Positions 12,301 to 23,776 are shown, numbered from the stretch's first letter. The stretch is 64,000 nucleotides of DNA from Macrotis lagotis (GCF_037893015.1 NC_133660.1:280169567-280233566), one strand, 5' to 3'. Numbers and translations are program-made. Notes: generated by a model from the sequence alone, not told the origin.

Positions 12301-12490
12301 GGAAAATAAGCCTACCGTTTTTTTCTATTTTCTTTTTGTACTGGATGGTCTCAAGGGAAGAGTGGGGTACCGATTGAGCCCAGGAAAAAGCCCTCCCCAA
12401 GGGATCATAGACTGGACTCCCCTTTATTCAGCCATGATACCCACTTCCCAAAAGTTCAAGTTTGTCAGTGAGGTAGCTTTTCAGACCTTT
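9313..12490. other. GC-rich unique interval, long ORFs judged non-coding
   Basis: The longest ORFs are 253 residues (9466-10227, minus) and 202 residues (10624-11232, plus). Both have low-complexity Pro/Ser/Gly-rich composition, no domain I recognise and no splice context. The 10300-10560 part is CpG-containing, complex sequence and could be a conserved non-coding element. No repeats are obvious. Confidence 0.45.
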
Positions 12491-12503
12491 TTGGTTACTT
12501 TTT

Positions 12504-12661
12504 TTTGTTTGTTTTTTTTATAAGGTAATGGGTTAAGTGACTTGCCCAAGGCCACACATCTAGGTAATTATTAAGTGTCTGGGGTCAGATTTGAACTCAG
12601 GTCCTCCTGACTCCAGGGTCAGTGCTCTATTCACTGTGCCACCTAGCTGCCTCCTGACCTT
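12504..12661 (-). mobile_element. CORE-SINE (Mar1/WSINE1 group), antisense, with TSD
   Basis: Starts with a poly(T) stretch, then 'taatgggttaagtgacttgcc', 'ctaggtaattattaagtgtc', 'tttgaactcaggtcctcctg' and 'gtgccacctagctgcct'. The flanks 'ggttactttttt' (12493) and 'ggctacttttt' (12662) look like a target-site duplication with one mismatch. Confidence 0.9.
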
Positions 12662-12819
12662 GGCTACTTTTTACAAAGCCTTCCCTTGTCCATGTTCTTG
12701 GGTCTGGGTTCCTTCAAAAGTCAAACAGTCTCTGAGAGCGTCAAAGCTTTGACCTCTGCCTTTGAGGGGTGCAATGCCCACCTCTGCAGACCCAGGTTAC
12801 TTGAGAATGCTGCTACGGG

Positions 12820-13870
12820 AATGATGAAGGGGCTCGGAATCAGAGGACCCAGATTCCAGTCCCAACTTGCCACTTGAGCAAGTCCCACTGGACCTCTGTT
12901 TACTAATTTATGAAACGAGTCAGACCAGGTGGCCCCTGAGGTTCCTCTATCAAAGGTTGAAATCCAGGAATCTCCATGAAATGCTGGTAGAGTCTGAGGA
13001 ATGTAGGGTGACCCTGACCAGAGACTGAACTGAATAGGGTTCCCTCAGCCACCATTAAGCCTCCTCACCCAAGGGGAGGTCAGCAACTAGCTTCAGTTAA
13101 TCAGGGTTGAGCTAAGGTCCTCATCCTTTACTAGTACGCCTGCTCAGGGAGGTTCAGGCTAATACTGTTTCCTCCCCTGAGCTCATTAGTATAATGACCA
13201 GGATGGGGAAAACATATTATTAGAGAATGGTATTGATTAGATTGTAACCCTGACAGATGATTGGCATAAAAGGGAGGAACTGTATATAAGAGTCATTGGC
13301 ATAATTTGGGGCCTTTCTTGCCAGGAGAGATGGTCCTCCTCGGTAGAGAAGTATATTAACAAAAGATAGTCTAACCACTCTGGGGTAAGTATCTATAATT
13401 ACGAGCCATTTATAACACAGAGGCACCAGAGGGCTCACATGCGGGTAGCTGTTCAGAACTGTTGAAAAAACTTATTTGCTAGAAAAACAAGAAAAGGTTC
13501 CATTTAAAGAGCACGGGTAGTGTGGGGCAGTAGATAGAGTAGCCAGTCAAGTAACCCTGAATGCCAGTTTTACCTCTGGCAATCACCCAACTGTGTGACC
13601 ATGGGCAAATCCCACCCTCTCTGTTCCCTAGCTTCCTTAGGGAAAATGAAGGCCATGAAACCTGTTTGAGCTGCCTCTGAGGGCGGTTGTGGAGAGAATA
13701 TCTGATAAGAACTCAGAGAGATGCCAGTTGTTATCTGGGCTGTCAGGAGGCCCAGGTGGAGCTCAGAATTCAGGGAGCCCTGGGGTCAGGTCCTGGGTTC
13801 AAGTGAGTCCTTTTATAAAGAGTGGGTGTGTGACTCAGTGCAAGTCACTGAATCTTTCAGAGCCCCAGGC
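12820..13870 (+). repeat. Three MIR/CORE-SINE relics in unique DNA
   Basis: Relics lie at about 12820-12970 ('gaggacccagattccagtcc' and 'cttgccacttgagcaagtcc'), 13500-13690 ('gtgtgaccatgggcaaatcc') and 13785-13870 ('gggttcaagtgagtcc' and 'tgactcagtgcaagtcactg'). The interval 12970-13500 between them has no recognisable feature. Confidence 0.6.
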
Positions 13871-14547
13871 AAAAATAGATAACCCACTAGGAACTGATTG
13901 AATAATAACCATCATAATAGCCAGTTTCTGTAGTGCCTTAAGGTTCCTTCTTCTGGATATCTCCTTTGCTCTTGTAACCACTCTGTGAGGCAGGAGCTGC
14001 TGTTTTTAATAGTATTTTTTTCTAATTACTTGTTAAGAGAATTTTCACATTCATTTTTTTTTAAATTTTGGTTCCAGATTATCTCCCTCCCTCCCCTCCT
14101 TAAGATAATTAGCAATTTAAGAGAGTCTATATGTGCAATCACATGAACATATTTCCATATAAGTCATTTTGTGAAAGGGGAAAAAAAAAACAAAAGAAAA
14201 GAACTATAAAAAAGCATAAAGAAAGTGAAAATTGCCTGCTTTGATCTGCATTCAGACAACATGTCCGAGGATAGACAGCATTTTTCATCATGGATCCTTT
14301 GGAATTGTCTTGGATCTTTGTGCTGCTGAGAAAGTGAAGTCATTCACCTCATTTTGCATCAGTTCATGTAAATCTTTCCAGGTTTTTCTGAAATCCACCT
14401 GCTCATCCTTTCTTATTGAACAATAGTATTTGATTAAACTCATATACCACAACTTGTTCAGCCATTTCCCAATTGATGGGCATCCCCCTTGATTTCAGAT
14501 ACTTTGCCACCACAAAATGAGCTGCTCTGAATTTTTTGTACAAATAG

Positions 14548-14655
14548 GTGATGCAGCCCTGGAGTCAGGAGGACCTGAGTTCAAATCAAACCTCAGAAAC
14601 TTGATACTTAGTAGCTGTGTGACTTTGCCCACACAAAAAGGAAGCAAATCAGTCC
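14548..14655 (+). mobile_element. 5'-truncated CORE-SINE fragment inside L1
   Basis: 'gccctggagtcaggaggacc', 'tgagttcaaatcaaacctc', 'agctgtgtgactttgccc' is the body of the marsupial SINE. L1 sequence continues directly on both sides ('ttgtacaaatagg' and 'cctttgtctttgatctcttt'). Confidence 0.8.
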
Positions 14656-14932
14656 TCTTCCTTTGTCTTTGATCTCTTTGGGGTACAAAACTAGAAATGG
14701 TGCCAGAACATGGGGAATGCACAGTTTTATGGCTTTTTCAACACAGTTCCAAACTGCTCTCCAGAATGGTTGGATCAGTTTACAGCTCCATCAACAATGC
14801 ATTAGTGTTCCAATTTTCCCACCTCCTCTTCTCCATCTATCATTTTTTGTCATATTAATCAATCTAAAAGGCATAAGTTAGTAGCTCAGAGTTGTTTTAA
14901 TTTGCATTTTTTGAATCATTAGTGATTTAGAA

Positions 14933-15337
14933 ACCTCAGAAGACTTCCATGAACTGATGCATAGTAAAGTGAACAGCACCAGGAGAACTTACTTGTACAC
15001 AACTACGGCAATTTTGTTCAATGAAGAAAGACCTAACTATTCTCAGCAATACAAAAATTGAAGACGATCCCAAGAGACGAAGGGTGGGGCCTACTGCCTC
15101 AGGTGAAAGAATGAATATTGATTGGCCAGGCTCATTTTCTTTCTTTCATTTGAATTTCTTATACAAAATGACTAGTACTGAAATGTCTTAGCTAATTGCA
15201 CATGTATAACCTATATCTGATTGCTTATCCCATGGAGAGGGGAAAGAAGAGAAAGAGGGAAGGATAGAATTTAGAACTCAAAACTAATAAAAATGTTTCA
15301 AAATTGGGGTGGGGAAAATAAATACTTTTTTAAAAAT
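14933..15337 (+). mobile_element. 5'-truncated L1 3' end nested in antisense L1
   Basis: Contains 'catgaactgatgcatagtaa', 'gtgaacagcaccaggagaac' and the 'ctattctcagcaatacaa' block of marsupial L1 3' ends, then an A-rich tail with AATAAA. Flanks AGTGATTTAGAA (14921-14932) and AGTAATTGAGAA (15338-15349) form a diverged target-site duplication. The host L1 resumes immediately with 'catttttcatatgagtctag'. Confidence 0.85.
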
Positions 15338-15709
15338 AGTAATTGAGAACATTTTTCATATGAGTCTAGATAACTTTGATTTCTTCATCTGAAGACTGCC
15401 TATTCATATCCTTTTACTATTTATCATTTGGCAAATAAACCATATTGACTCAGTTCTCTCTATATGGGAAAAAATGAGACCTTTATCAGAGATACCTGCA
15501 CAATTCCCCAACCATCCCACCTCCAGTTTTCTGTTTGCCTTGTCATTTTGGCTACATTTGTTTTGTTAGTGCATTTTTTTAAAATTCATATAATCAAAAT
15601 TCTCTTATATCTTATATATAAAGTTTTCTATCTGGTGTTTGGCTCTAAACGCTTCCCTTCTTCACAGACCTGACAGAGAAGCTATTCCTTGCTCTCCTAA
15701 CTTGCTTCT

Positions 15710-15860
15710 GTGTCAGGTGGGGTTGGTTATTATCTCCATTTTCAGATGAAGAAATTGAGGTTCAGGAAGTTGTGTGGATCACACAGTTAGGAAGTGTTTG
15801 AGACTGAATTTGAACTCAAGTCTTCCACACTCCAAGCCCAGTTCTCTCTCATTTGTAACC
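15710..15860 (-). repeat. MIR/CORE-SINE, antisense
   Basis: 'ttatctccattttcagatga', then 'gaaattgaggttcagg', 'cacacagttaggaagtg' and 'gaatttgaactcaagtcttc' is a complete antisense MIR order. 15920-16085 is AT-rich with ATACATA-type low complexity. Confidence 0.75.
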
Positions 15861-16084
15861 CTTGTTGGAAGAGACTGTTTTCTCACTTGTAGTTCCCTAT
15901 ATCAATAAGCTCAGAAAGCCAGATCAAAAATAATGCATTAAATACAAAAATACATTAAATACAAAAATACATAAAAATACATTAAAAAATACAAATATAT
16001 AAAGATATAATGCATATATCACATGCATATACATGGTAAATACACATAGACATATTTCCACATATATGTAATATATGCAAACAT

Positions 16085-16250
16085 ATTTGGGGATATTTTA
16101 AAGTTTGCAAAGTATTTTACAGAGATTATCTCATTTGATCTTCACCCTCATTGTCTTCCACTGTCCCTTTCCAGAAACCTTAGGGTGGTTCTAGTCCTCT
16201 CTCCAGTTTTCAGATAAGAGAAATTGGTTCAGAGGAAAAGTGACAAAAGC
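16085..16250. repeat. MIR3/Ther-2-like relic
   Basis: 'attttaaagtttgcaaagta' and 'gattatctcatttgatcttc' match the old repeat whose consensus-like order is aaggtttgcaaagcgc, then ttatctcatttgatcctc. The same motif order recurs near 55815 and 61520. Confidence 0.55.
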
Positions 16251-18660
16251 AAAGTCATATGGGGAAGAGAGGAAGGGGAGTAAGCAAGGGGGGGGGCAAG
16301 ATCGGAACCCAGCTCTTCTGAGTTCCATGTCAGTGCTATGGTGTTCTCCCTCCAAACAGAACACAATAACTGTCTCATGGCTAGAGAGAAGAGGGGACCA
16401 ACATCACCCCAACCCAACTCCCTATTCTTCTCTACAGGAAGCCAGAGTTCATCTTTTTTTCCAAATGCATACCAGCTGAAACTAAGATAAACTGCCTTGA
16501 TTGCCAGACCTGGTAGGAAGCACCCCAATTCCCATCCCCCCCAGGTCACCCCTGTCCTCCCCTCTTTGAAGAGGGGCTCCCAGGTTGACTGAAATATCAA
16601 GGGAAAGGCCTAGGAAGAGACAGCCCTCCATGTTGAATTCTTCCATTATCCTGGAATCACAGGAAGGAGCCAACCCAGTACTTGGCACCCCATAACTACA
16701 TGACAAATATTTGTTGAAGAATTAATGAATCATGGATATGACTCCTTAGAATGGATAAGAATCCTTAGAAACCATGGTAGTGTCTGTAGGAGAAGAAGAT
16801 GAGACCTGTAGATGCCTTTAGACATCTAGACAGGCCTAGAACAAGTATGGTCTGGCAAGAAGATGATTTCCCAGATTTGCATGAGCTTGTGAGCTTGTCA
16901 GCACAGAAGGGCGAGACCAAGGAGTGGCCCTTATCAGTGCCCTTCAGAAATCGGAAGCACTCCCTGAACATTTTTTCTCTGTTGACCAAGCTCTTTCTGG
17001 CTCTACCATCCTTCCCCAGATGCTTGCAAACCTCTGAAACTTGAGTCTAGTGGTTAACGTAAAGGATTTCAAAAGAAATCCACAGCCAATATTGGGTGAG
17101 GATAGAAGTCTGCTCATCCCCATCCTGTTCCTGGGGCCTATATGGAATCTATGCCTCAGATGGTCAAAGTCTTCCCATTGGGGGTGATTAAGACCTCTTA
17201 GACATTCCCTCCAAGGAGAAACTTGGCCTGAATTATGGTTGGGTCTGTGCCCACTCATTAGAGGAAGGATGTTGATAAACTGGACAAGGTTAGATGGCGC
17301 CAGGCTTTAAGATTTTGATGGAATATTGGCTCAACCCGGAGGAGAAAAAAAGGCTCATGGGAAACCCAAGGGTCATCATATGGAGGATGGATTGGTCCCA
17401 GGAAGCAGAACCAGATATAATGGAACCCTCCCAATCTCACCATCTCAACCCCAGTCTCACACAGGGGCAGGGCATTGGGCTCCACCAATCAAGGGATTTA
17501 GGGACTGAGTTTTAGGACTGGGATTGCAGTAGGAAGATACAGATTTAGGTTAGATGACAGGAAAAGGGGCTGAAGAGATTTGAGTTCTCCCTTCTCAGAG
17601 ATCTTCAAGCCCTTTCTGGACATCACTTGGCAGGGATGCTAATAAGAACGCTGCAGGAGTTAACAGAAGGACCAGTGTCCCAAGGGGCTTTGGCTCTGGG
17701 ATTCTTCCTGATGCTTCCATAGCTAGGTCACCAATGCTTAATTCTTCCACCCCCCACAAAATCAAGGGAAACATCTCCAGATTCAGGACCTGAGAAAAAG
17801 TTTTAAAAGAGGGTCCCCCCCCCAATTTGACTACTTCAGAGATGTTCTGGCTAGCAAGAGGAAGACCAAGAGAGCAATTATTCAAAGGACTTGTATGATT
17901 TGGGACAAATCACTCAACCCTTTGAGCCTCGGATTCTTTTTTTTGCAAAATGAAGGAGCAAGCTGGGGTCTCTTTAGCAGATCCCACAAGATCTCTAGGA
18001 AGGTCCTTCTCCTTTGAGGATGCCATTTCCTTGCCTATAAGATGTTGGTAACCCCAGGGCTGTCTGGTGATCAAAGGAGTAATCTCATCAAGCCTCCAAG
18101 GGCCTCTGAAAATGGAGGTTGTTATTTCTCTTCACAAGCCCCCACCCTTGTGTGACTAAGATCATAACTGAGAGGAAACCTGAAGACTAGCATTTAGGTC
18201 TGGTCATCTGTCCTCCAGCCCCGGCAGGCTCCAGGAGGTTGTAAGCTCCTCCCCTGTCCAGTGAATCTCAGACCATCTTGGGGCCTAGCTGAGGGCCTTA
18301 GATTCTCTTTGGATATAGTGGCTATGCTCTGATCCATTCTCAGTGGCTGGGGTCTGCTTCTTCTATCCCCACCCCACCCCACTCCTGACACTTGCCAACA
18401 AGAACAGAGCAAGAGGAACTCAGCAGAGAGTTATAATTTTCCCATGTAGAAGGAAGCTAAATGGGGACTGGACCCCAACTCAAACACAGTCCTTGACTTT
18501 CAGTAGGTATCCCTCCATTACCACAGTGCAAATTGAGAGCCGAAGTGGGGACTGCCTCTAAAGACAACAGCTTTGAAGAATGCTCTATATCCTAGAAGCA
18601 GGAGGAGCCAATGACGACTTGGTGGCATGGGACAGTTAGGGTCAAACCCGTACCTTTAGA
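16251..18660. other. Unique DNA with L2, L3/CR1 and MIR relics
   Basis: An L2 end lies near 16670-16730 ('catgacaaatatttgttgaa'). An L3/CR1 scrap is at 17590-17640 ('gagatcttcaagccctttctgg' order). A MIR copy is at 17885-18010 ('gggacaaatcactcaaccc'). No gene is visible in the remainder. Confidence 0.5.
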
Positions 18661-18672
18661 AAATAATCTTGG

Positions 18673-19034
18673 ATGGGCAGCTAGGTGGCACAGTGGATAG
18701 AGCACCAGGCCCTGGAGTCAGGAGGACCTGAGTTCAAATTTGAACTCAGACTTAATTAGCTGTGTGACCTTGGGCAAGTCACTTAACCCCATTGCCTTGA
18801 AAAAAAAACAAAAAAGGAGAAAGAAAAGAAGAGAAGAGAAGAGAAGAGAAGAGAAGAGAAGAGAAGAGAAGAGAAGAGAAGAGAAGAGAAGAGAAGAGAA
18901 GAGAAGAGAAGAGAAGAGAAGAGGAGAGGAGAGAAGAGGAGAGGAGAGAAAAGGAAAGGAAAGAAAAGAAAAGAAAAGGAAAGAAAAGAAAAGAAAAGAA
19001 AAGAAAAGAAAAGAAAAGAAAAGAAAAGAAAAGA
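18673..19034 (+). mobile_element. CORE-SINE (Mar1/WSINE1 group) with expanded purine tail
   Basis: The body (18673-18800) has 'gggcagctaggtggcacagt', box B 'gagttcaaatt' and ends 'cacttaaccccattgccttg'. The A-tail has grown into a 227-nt purine-only tract. Flanking AATCTTGG at 18665-18672 and 19035-19042 is the target-site duplication, showing that the tract belongs to the SINE. Confidence 0.9.
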
Positions 19035-19036
19035 AA
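18810..19036 (+). repeat. 227-nt uninterrupted purine tract, (GAGAA)n then (GAAAA)n
   Basis: No C or T occurs from 18810 to 19036. The first half is GAGAA units, the middle GAGAG/GAGGA variants, the last part GAAAA units. Long ORFs in all frames of both strands here (poly Lys/Arg/Glu or poly Phe/Ser/Leu) are artefacts. Such mirror-like purine tracts can form intramolecular triplexes in vitro; whether this one does is unknown. Confidence 0.95.
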
Positions 19037-19059
19037 TCTTGGCAGCAGCATGGAAGATG

Positions 19060-19250
19060 AAGTGGAAACAAGGAGAAAGGCCAATGAACAACTACCAAAT
19101 TGGACTTCAAGTGGAGGGACTGAAATTCAAATCCACTATGCTTATCTGTATGACCTTGAGAAAGTCATTTCCCTTCTCCAAGCTACAGTTTCTTTAAAAT
19201 TAGGATTTGATGATATCTACATCTCCCTCCAGCCAGGTCTCTGATCTGCA
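19060..19250 (+). repeat. MIR copy
   Basis: 'gaaattcaaatccactatgc', then 'tatgaccttgagaaagtcat', 'ttcccttctccaagctacag' and 'tttaaaattaggatttgatg' is the MIR order from B box through the CTCAGTTTCC-like block. Confidence 0.7.
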
Positions 19251-20481
19251 GACTGTCTCAAGGATACAAAGCCCAGGGATCCCCACAAAAGGTGCCGTAG
19301 TAGTTGAGGGAATCCTCTATCCACCAGTCAGTGTTCCCCTGGGGCACCTGCTCAAAAATAGGGCCATGAACTTCCTGCTGAGGTGACAACAGTGGGGCAA
19401 GGAGCCAAATGTGGCTTAGCTTCCAGCTCAGAGACTGGCAGAATCCGGGCACCCGGAGCCCCTCATACTGCCCCAGTCCCTATCTTAGCCCCGGCTCCCC
19501 AGTTCCTCCATCCCTTGGATTCCAGGCCCCGGAGCCTCCTACGAGAGTTGAGACATTTTCCAGATGTGGCCAGCATCCTAGCTGGGAGTCAGTTGGGCCC
19601 TTTGAGAATCTGGTCAGGGGTGGGAGGGGGGCTCTGAAGATCTGAACCTCCACATTCGACAAAGAACAAGCCAACCACTTGCCTCACCCTGGTTTAATTA
19701 GATTCTTGGGGGCCTTCCACCTTTGAAGTAAGTGGGGGTGATAAAGGCAAGATGTGTTTAATTGGGCTATTATCTACCAAGGAACTGAGATATAAAATGA
19801 GTCCAAGGTTGAAGCCAGCGCGCTTCTGATAGGGAGATAATTCTGAGAAATGCCGTCCCCAGGCAGAGCCGGGCATGTCCTCGCCATGCTGCACACCCAC
19901 TCAGCTCTGGCCCTGCCTGGCATGATTGGGGGGGAGAAGGAAGCCGGTGGGGCCCTTGGGCTTGACCCAATGGGAGAGCAGGCTCGCTCGGTCAGGAGTT
20001 AGAAATGACCTGCCTAGAAATGAATGGTCAGTCTGGAAAAGGCCTGTGGCCTGGAGGAAATGAGGGAATGAATGGAGGAGCCCGTCCTCTTGGGAGGTCA
20101 GCAAGGGAACACCTCCCAGCTGGAAGGCCCTTCAGGAAACCTGGACTCCCCCCCGACCCCCCGTGCCCTGGTGAAAAAGGTCTGTGTGAGGGTTCTGCTG
20201 CAAACAGCAGGGGCTCAATCTGTGTTGCTTAAGGGTCAGGAAGGTCCGTTTGGTCTCTTAGGATCTGGGCTCTGGGCCTCGGTGGCCGCTCCAGGGGCCA
20301 CCAGCTCCCAGTCTCGTCCAATGCTGGGCTGGCTGAGACCTCCTGCGAGGTCTCCCATCCTTGTAAAGGGGATGCTTATGAGTATGTGATCTCTCCCCTG
20401 CCCCCAGAAAGATGGGCCAGCCTGAAGGACAGGGCCAAGCTGCTTCCTGCTGCTGTGGGGGTATCCCAGCACGCCCAACCC

Positions 20482-20486
<5 letters not shown>

Positions 20487-20529
<43 letters not shown>

Positions 20530-20576
20530 CATGCACACACATGCACATGCACGCACGTGCACACACACACACACAC
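20487..20576 (+). repeat. (AC)n microsatellite
   Basis: Pure CA for about 30 bases, then CA interrupted by ATGCAC and ACGCACGTGC units. This explains antisense ORFs made of Val-Cys repeats and sense ORFs of Thr-His repeats. Confidence 0.95.
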
Positions 20577-21310
20577 TCCTTCACACCACCCCCTCCACAA
20601 TTGTGATAAAAGGCCCCTAAGCATGCACTTACCTAGTCCAAGCAGAGAGGAAGGTTTCTGGAACCCTGAACCTTCTTAATCATCCCTCCTCCCCCCAACC
20701 CCACTCTTCCCCTTCTGCCTCATCCACTCTGCTCTACCCCCTGCCCCCGGGTCCCTCTATCCAGATCTGGCCTGGCCACGAGGATCCTCAGCCAAGAGGG
20801 CTGGGAGCAAGGCCCTGGGCCCTCCTGAGGAAGCAGCTCAGGTCAGGGCAGCTGGGATTTTTTGACTGGAAAGCTCTGACCACACTGGGACAAGTTCTGC
20901 CCCGAGCATGCAGTGAGAAGAGCAAAAAGACAAGTCCTTTCCTCTCCACATTCAGAGAAAATCATCCCAACGTGGCTCTCCTTCTTTGGGAGCATTTCCC
21001 TCCTGAATCACCGGCAGCGGGCTGGGGCTCGGGCAGAACTCGGCCAGCACAGACTTCATTAGCAACTGCTTGTGGAGATGGACACTGTGGAGATGGACAC
21101 TGGGGAGGTGGATTCTGGGAACCGCTGCTGCAGAGAAGAGCAGCCCACTTCTTCCAATCCCTAACACCTCGGGGGTACAAGGGGAGCTCCCTGGGACCTA
21201 CTCTCCTTTTGGGTGGCAAGTGTCAGAGAAGGTGCTGGGACCCCAGAGAGAAATGACCCCGAAAGAAGCCCCCATCCCCAGAAAAACAGAACCAGAGTGG
21301 TGAGGCAGAG

Positions 21311-21314
<4 letters not shown>

Positions 21315-21391
<77 letters not shown>

Positions 21392-21462
21392 GAGAAAAGG
21401 AGGGAGACAGAGAGAAGGATGGAAGGAAGGGAGGAAGGGAGGGAGGGAGGGAGGGAGGAAGG
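21315..21462 (+). repeat. Compound microsatellite (TC)n(AC)n followed by GGAA/GGGA-rich DNA
   Basis: TC units to about 21360, then AC units to 21389, then a purine-rich stretch of GGAAGG and GGGA units to 21462. ORFs crossing it are artefacts. Confidence 0.95.
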
Positions 21463-21499
21463 CAATCATTTTTGTGGCCATCCTGAGAAGGGGGCACTA

Positions 21500-21830
21500 A
21501 CATGCTAAGAGGTTGGTGGTCTTTTGCAGTTTTAATATCCTTAGTCTCAGCATTCAGGGCCTCAGCATCAAGGGTTAGACAGGATTTGCTGTCATAAAAG
21601 AAATAAAGCTGACATTCAGTCTTTTCCTAATTTGGGAGATTTCAATGTCAAAGGATGAAAACACCCAAGCTTTCCCCTTCCCCATGAAGTGCATCTAATT
21701 CCCCTTCTGTTTTCAAAGGCCCATTGGAACAGCCTGAGGGGCCTCATATGGTTTCTTTATAATTTAATGTAATTATTCTCGAACCTGTAATATTCAGTGT
21801 AAAGGTTTTGCTTTCCTGCTGGAGGAATTT
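21500..21830. promoter_or_regulatory. Candidate conserved non-coding element
   Basis: Complex, non-repetitive sequence between a microsatellite and GC-rich DNA. It has an AT-rich core at 21757-21793 containing TTTAATG and GTAATTATTC homeodomain-type motifs, and a CATTGGAACAG block upstream. This is a motif-level impression only. Confidence 0.2.
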
Positions 21831-22139
21831 GTCCAAGGCTGCAGCTCCTGGAAAGAATGATCAGGGTGGGGTGGGGGCGGGGGGAGACTTTGGAATTCCA
21901 CCCACAGTCTCAGGATGTTGGCCAGGCCTTCCTTCCACGTCTTTAGGTGGGAGGGAAACTTTCCCGACCCTTGGCCAAAGACTCCGCAGAAACAAAAGCC
22001 TCATTGGTGGAGAGGGCTCTCCTAATTTAGCTTCAGAGGGCAGCTTGCGGGAGCTGCCCCATCACCCCCATTCCAAGAGCTGCCCCAGGCCTTTGCGGAC
22101 CTAGTGCTGCCCTTCATCCTTCTCCTTGGAAGTGACCTC

Positions 22140-22910
22140 AAGTGAAAGTCCCTGCATTTAGTAGCATTCAACTCCATTCTATTATTCCATTCATCTCCAT
22201 ATTTTAACCTGGCAAGAACATTAGCGAATTTTGACCCTGACCCCTCTTCTGGGGTGCTGGCCCTCTAATCTCTCCCCATCTCCTGGGTCTTTTCCTGTTT
22301 CCTTCCATCTGCCCAAGTCTCCCCCATATTTCAAAAACACCCTTACAAGATCTCACCAACTATAATAATGATGTCCTGTATCACTTCTTGGCTGGACTTG
22401 CTCCCTAAAAATCTACCTTCATCCATTGCCTTTACTTCCCCTCCTCTTAAGCCCCTCCATGATGCTTCCAGTGCCATCACCCATCTGAACCCACTTTTTT
22501 CTTCAAGGTGACCAGTTCTCCTCCAAAAGGACCTCTTTTCACTGCTCACATGGCCACCACATAGATCAAGGGACCTTCATCTCTCACCTGCCTTGGTGCC
22601 TCCCACCTCCAATCCATCTTCCACATACATGACAAGGCGATTTTCCTAAAGTAAAGCTCTGATCATGGCACTCCCTACTCATTAGATTCCAGTCTGTTCC
22701 TATTGTCTCTAGAATAAAATAGGAATTTCTCTGTTTTGCTTTTCAAACTCTTCACAGTCTAGTCCAAGCTTCAATTACTGGCCTCATTCATTTGTAGCAT
22801 CCTGGTGAGGCTGATTCTCTTACTCTCACTCATGTTAGTGTACTGAGCTCCCGGAAGCTGGTGACTGACTACTCACTTTGGGAATCGGGAGACAACTCTG
22901 AAATGTTTCT
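22140..22910 (+). mobile_element. L2 LINE fragment
   Basis: 'gacaaggcgattttcctaaa', 'gctctgatcatggcactccc', 'ctattgtctctagaataaaa' and 'cttcacagtctagtccaagc' follow the L2 3' region (tctgatcatgtcactccc, then ctccaggataaagtcc). Further L2 sequence resumes at 24265. Confidence 0.8.
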
Positions 22911-22925
22911 AAAAATATTGCTCAT

Positions 22926-23088
22926 TAGGGGTGGCTAGGTGGCACAGTGGATAGAGCACCGGCCCTGGAGTCAGGAGTACCTGGGTTCAAATCTGATCTC
23001 AGACACTTAATAATTACCTAGCTGTGTGGCCACTTAATCCCATTTGCCTTGCAAAAAAAAAAAATAAAATAAAAAAAATAAAAAAAAT
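22926..23088 (+). mobile_element. WSINE1-type CORE-SINE with perfect 15-bp TSD
   Basis: 'ggggtggctaggtggcacag', 'gcaccggccctggagtcagg', box B 'gggttcaaatc', 'taataattacctagctgtgt', then an A-rich tail. The duplication AAAAATATTGCTCAT is perfect at 22911-22925 and 23089-23103, indicating a fairly recent insertion. Confidence 0.95.
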
Positions 23089-23275
23089 AAAAATATTGCT
23101 CATGAGCCTACAACCAGGGATTAGTCAGTTAGAGTCCACTGGGTTTTAGAAAGGGTATTTATCAAGCAAGCAAATAGTTATTACAGAAATATCCCCACCC
23201 CCCTACCAGGAGGAGAATGGGCTCAAACTTAGAACATACTTGGTTACTCTATTAATCCTTTTCTTCCATCTGTAG

Positions 23276-23776
23276 CCTTTTTTTTAAGAAAGGTTTTATT
23301 TATTTTGAGTTTTACAATTTCTCCCCTATTCTTGCTTCCCTCCCCCCACCCTGCACAGAAGGCAGTCTGTCAGTCTTTCCATTGTTACCATGGTAACAAA
23401 TTGAGTGTGATATGAGAGAAATCATATCCTTAAGGAAGAAACATAAAATATAAGAGAAAGTAAAATTACAAAATAAGAAATGGGTTTTTTTTTTTAAATT
23501 AAAGGTCTTTGTTCAAACTCCACAGTTCATTCTCTGGATACAGATGGGATTCTCCATCACATGTACTCTAAAATTGTCCCTGATTGTTGCACTGATGGAA
23601 TGAGCAAGTCCATCAAGGTTGATCCTCACCCCCATGTTGCTGTGAGGGTGTACAGTGTTTTTCTGGTTCTGCTCATCTCGCTCAGCATCAGTTCATGCAA
23701 ATCCCTCCAGGCTTCCCTGAAATCCCCACCCTCCTGGTTTCTAATAGGACAATAGTGTTGCATCACATACATATAA
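23276..23776 (-). mobile_element. 5'-truncated L1 3' end with TSD, antisense
   Basis: Poly(T) at the left edge, then antisense 3' UTR, then ORF2 C-terminal sequence including antisense 'ctcagcatcagttcatgc' and 'tccctccaggcttccctg'. The duplication CCATCTGTAG is perfect at 23266-23275 and 23777-23786. It is closely related to the fragment at 60562-61069, in opposite orientation. Confidence 0.93.

Larger units (their letters stand above)
14005..15705 (-). mobile_element. L1 LINE, antisense, 3' UTR and ORF2 C-terminal part
   Basis: Read on the minus strand it runs through the ORF2 C-terminal region into the 3' UTR. Antisense landmarks on the plus strand are 'agccatttcccaattgatgg', 'gccaccacaaaatgagctgc', 'ttgttttaatttgcattttt' and 'gcctattcatatccttttac', in the order expected for mammalian L1. 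Stops are frequent. It is interrupted by a plus-strand L1 end (14933-15337) and a SINE fragment (about 14548-14655). Confidence 0.85.
19251..22130. other. Mostly unique interval with microsatellites, no gene seen
   Basis: Apart from the listed microsatellites, the sequence is non-repetitive and moderately GC-rich. A 30-base near-duplicate occurs at 21073-21108 (GGAGATGGACACTG twice, then a third variant). No ORF resembles a known protein. Confidence 0.45.

Noticed and set aside
12251-12523. 90-residue ORF with a hydrophobic end
   Set aside because: The hydrophobic tail is the poly(T) edge of the antisense SINE.
18718-19110. ORFs of Lys/Arg/Glu repeats or Phe/Ser/Leu repeats
   Set aside because: Products of the GAGAA/GAAAA microsatellite.
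20236-20679. Val-Cys and Thr-His repeat ORFs
   Set aside because: Translation of the (AC)n microsatellite.
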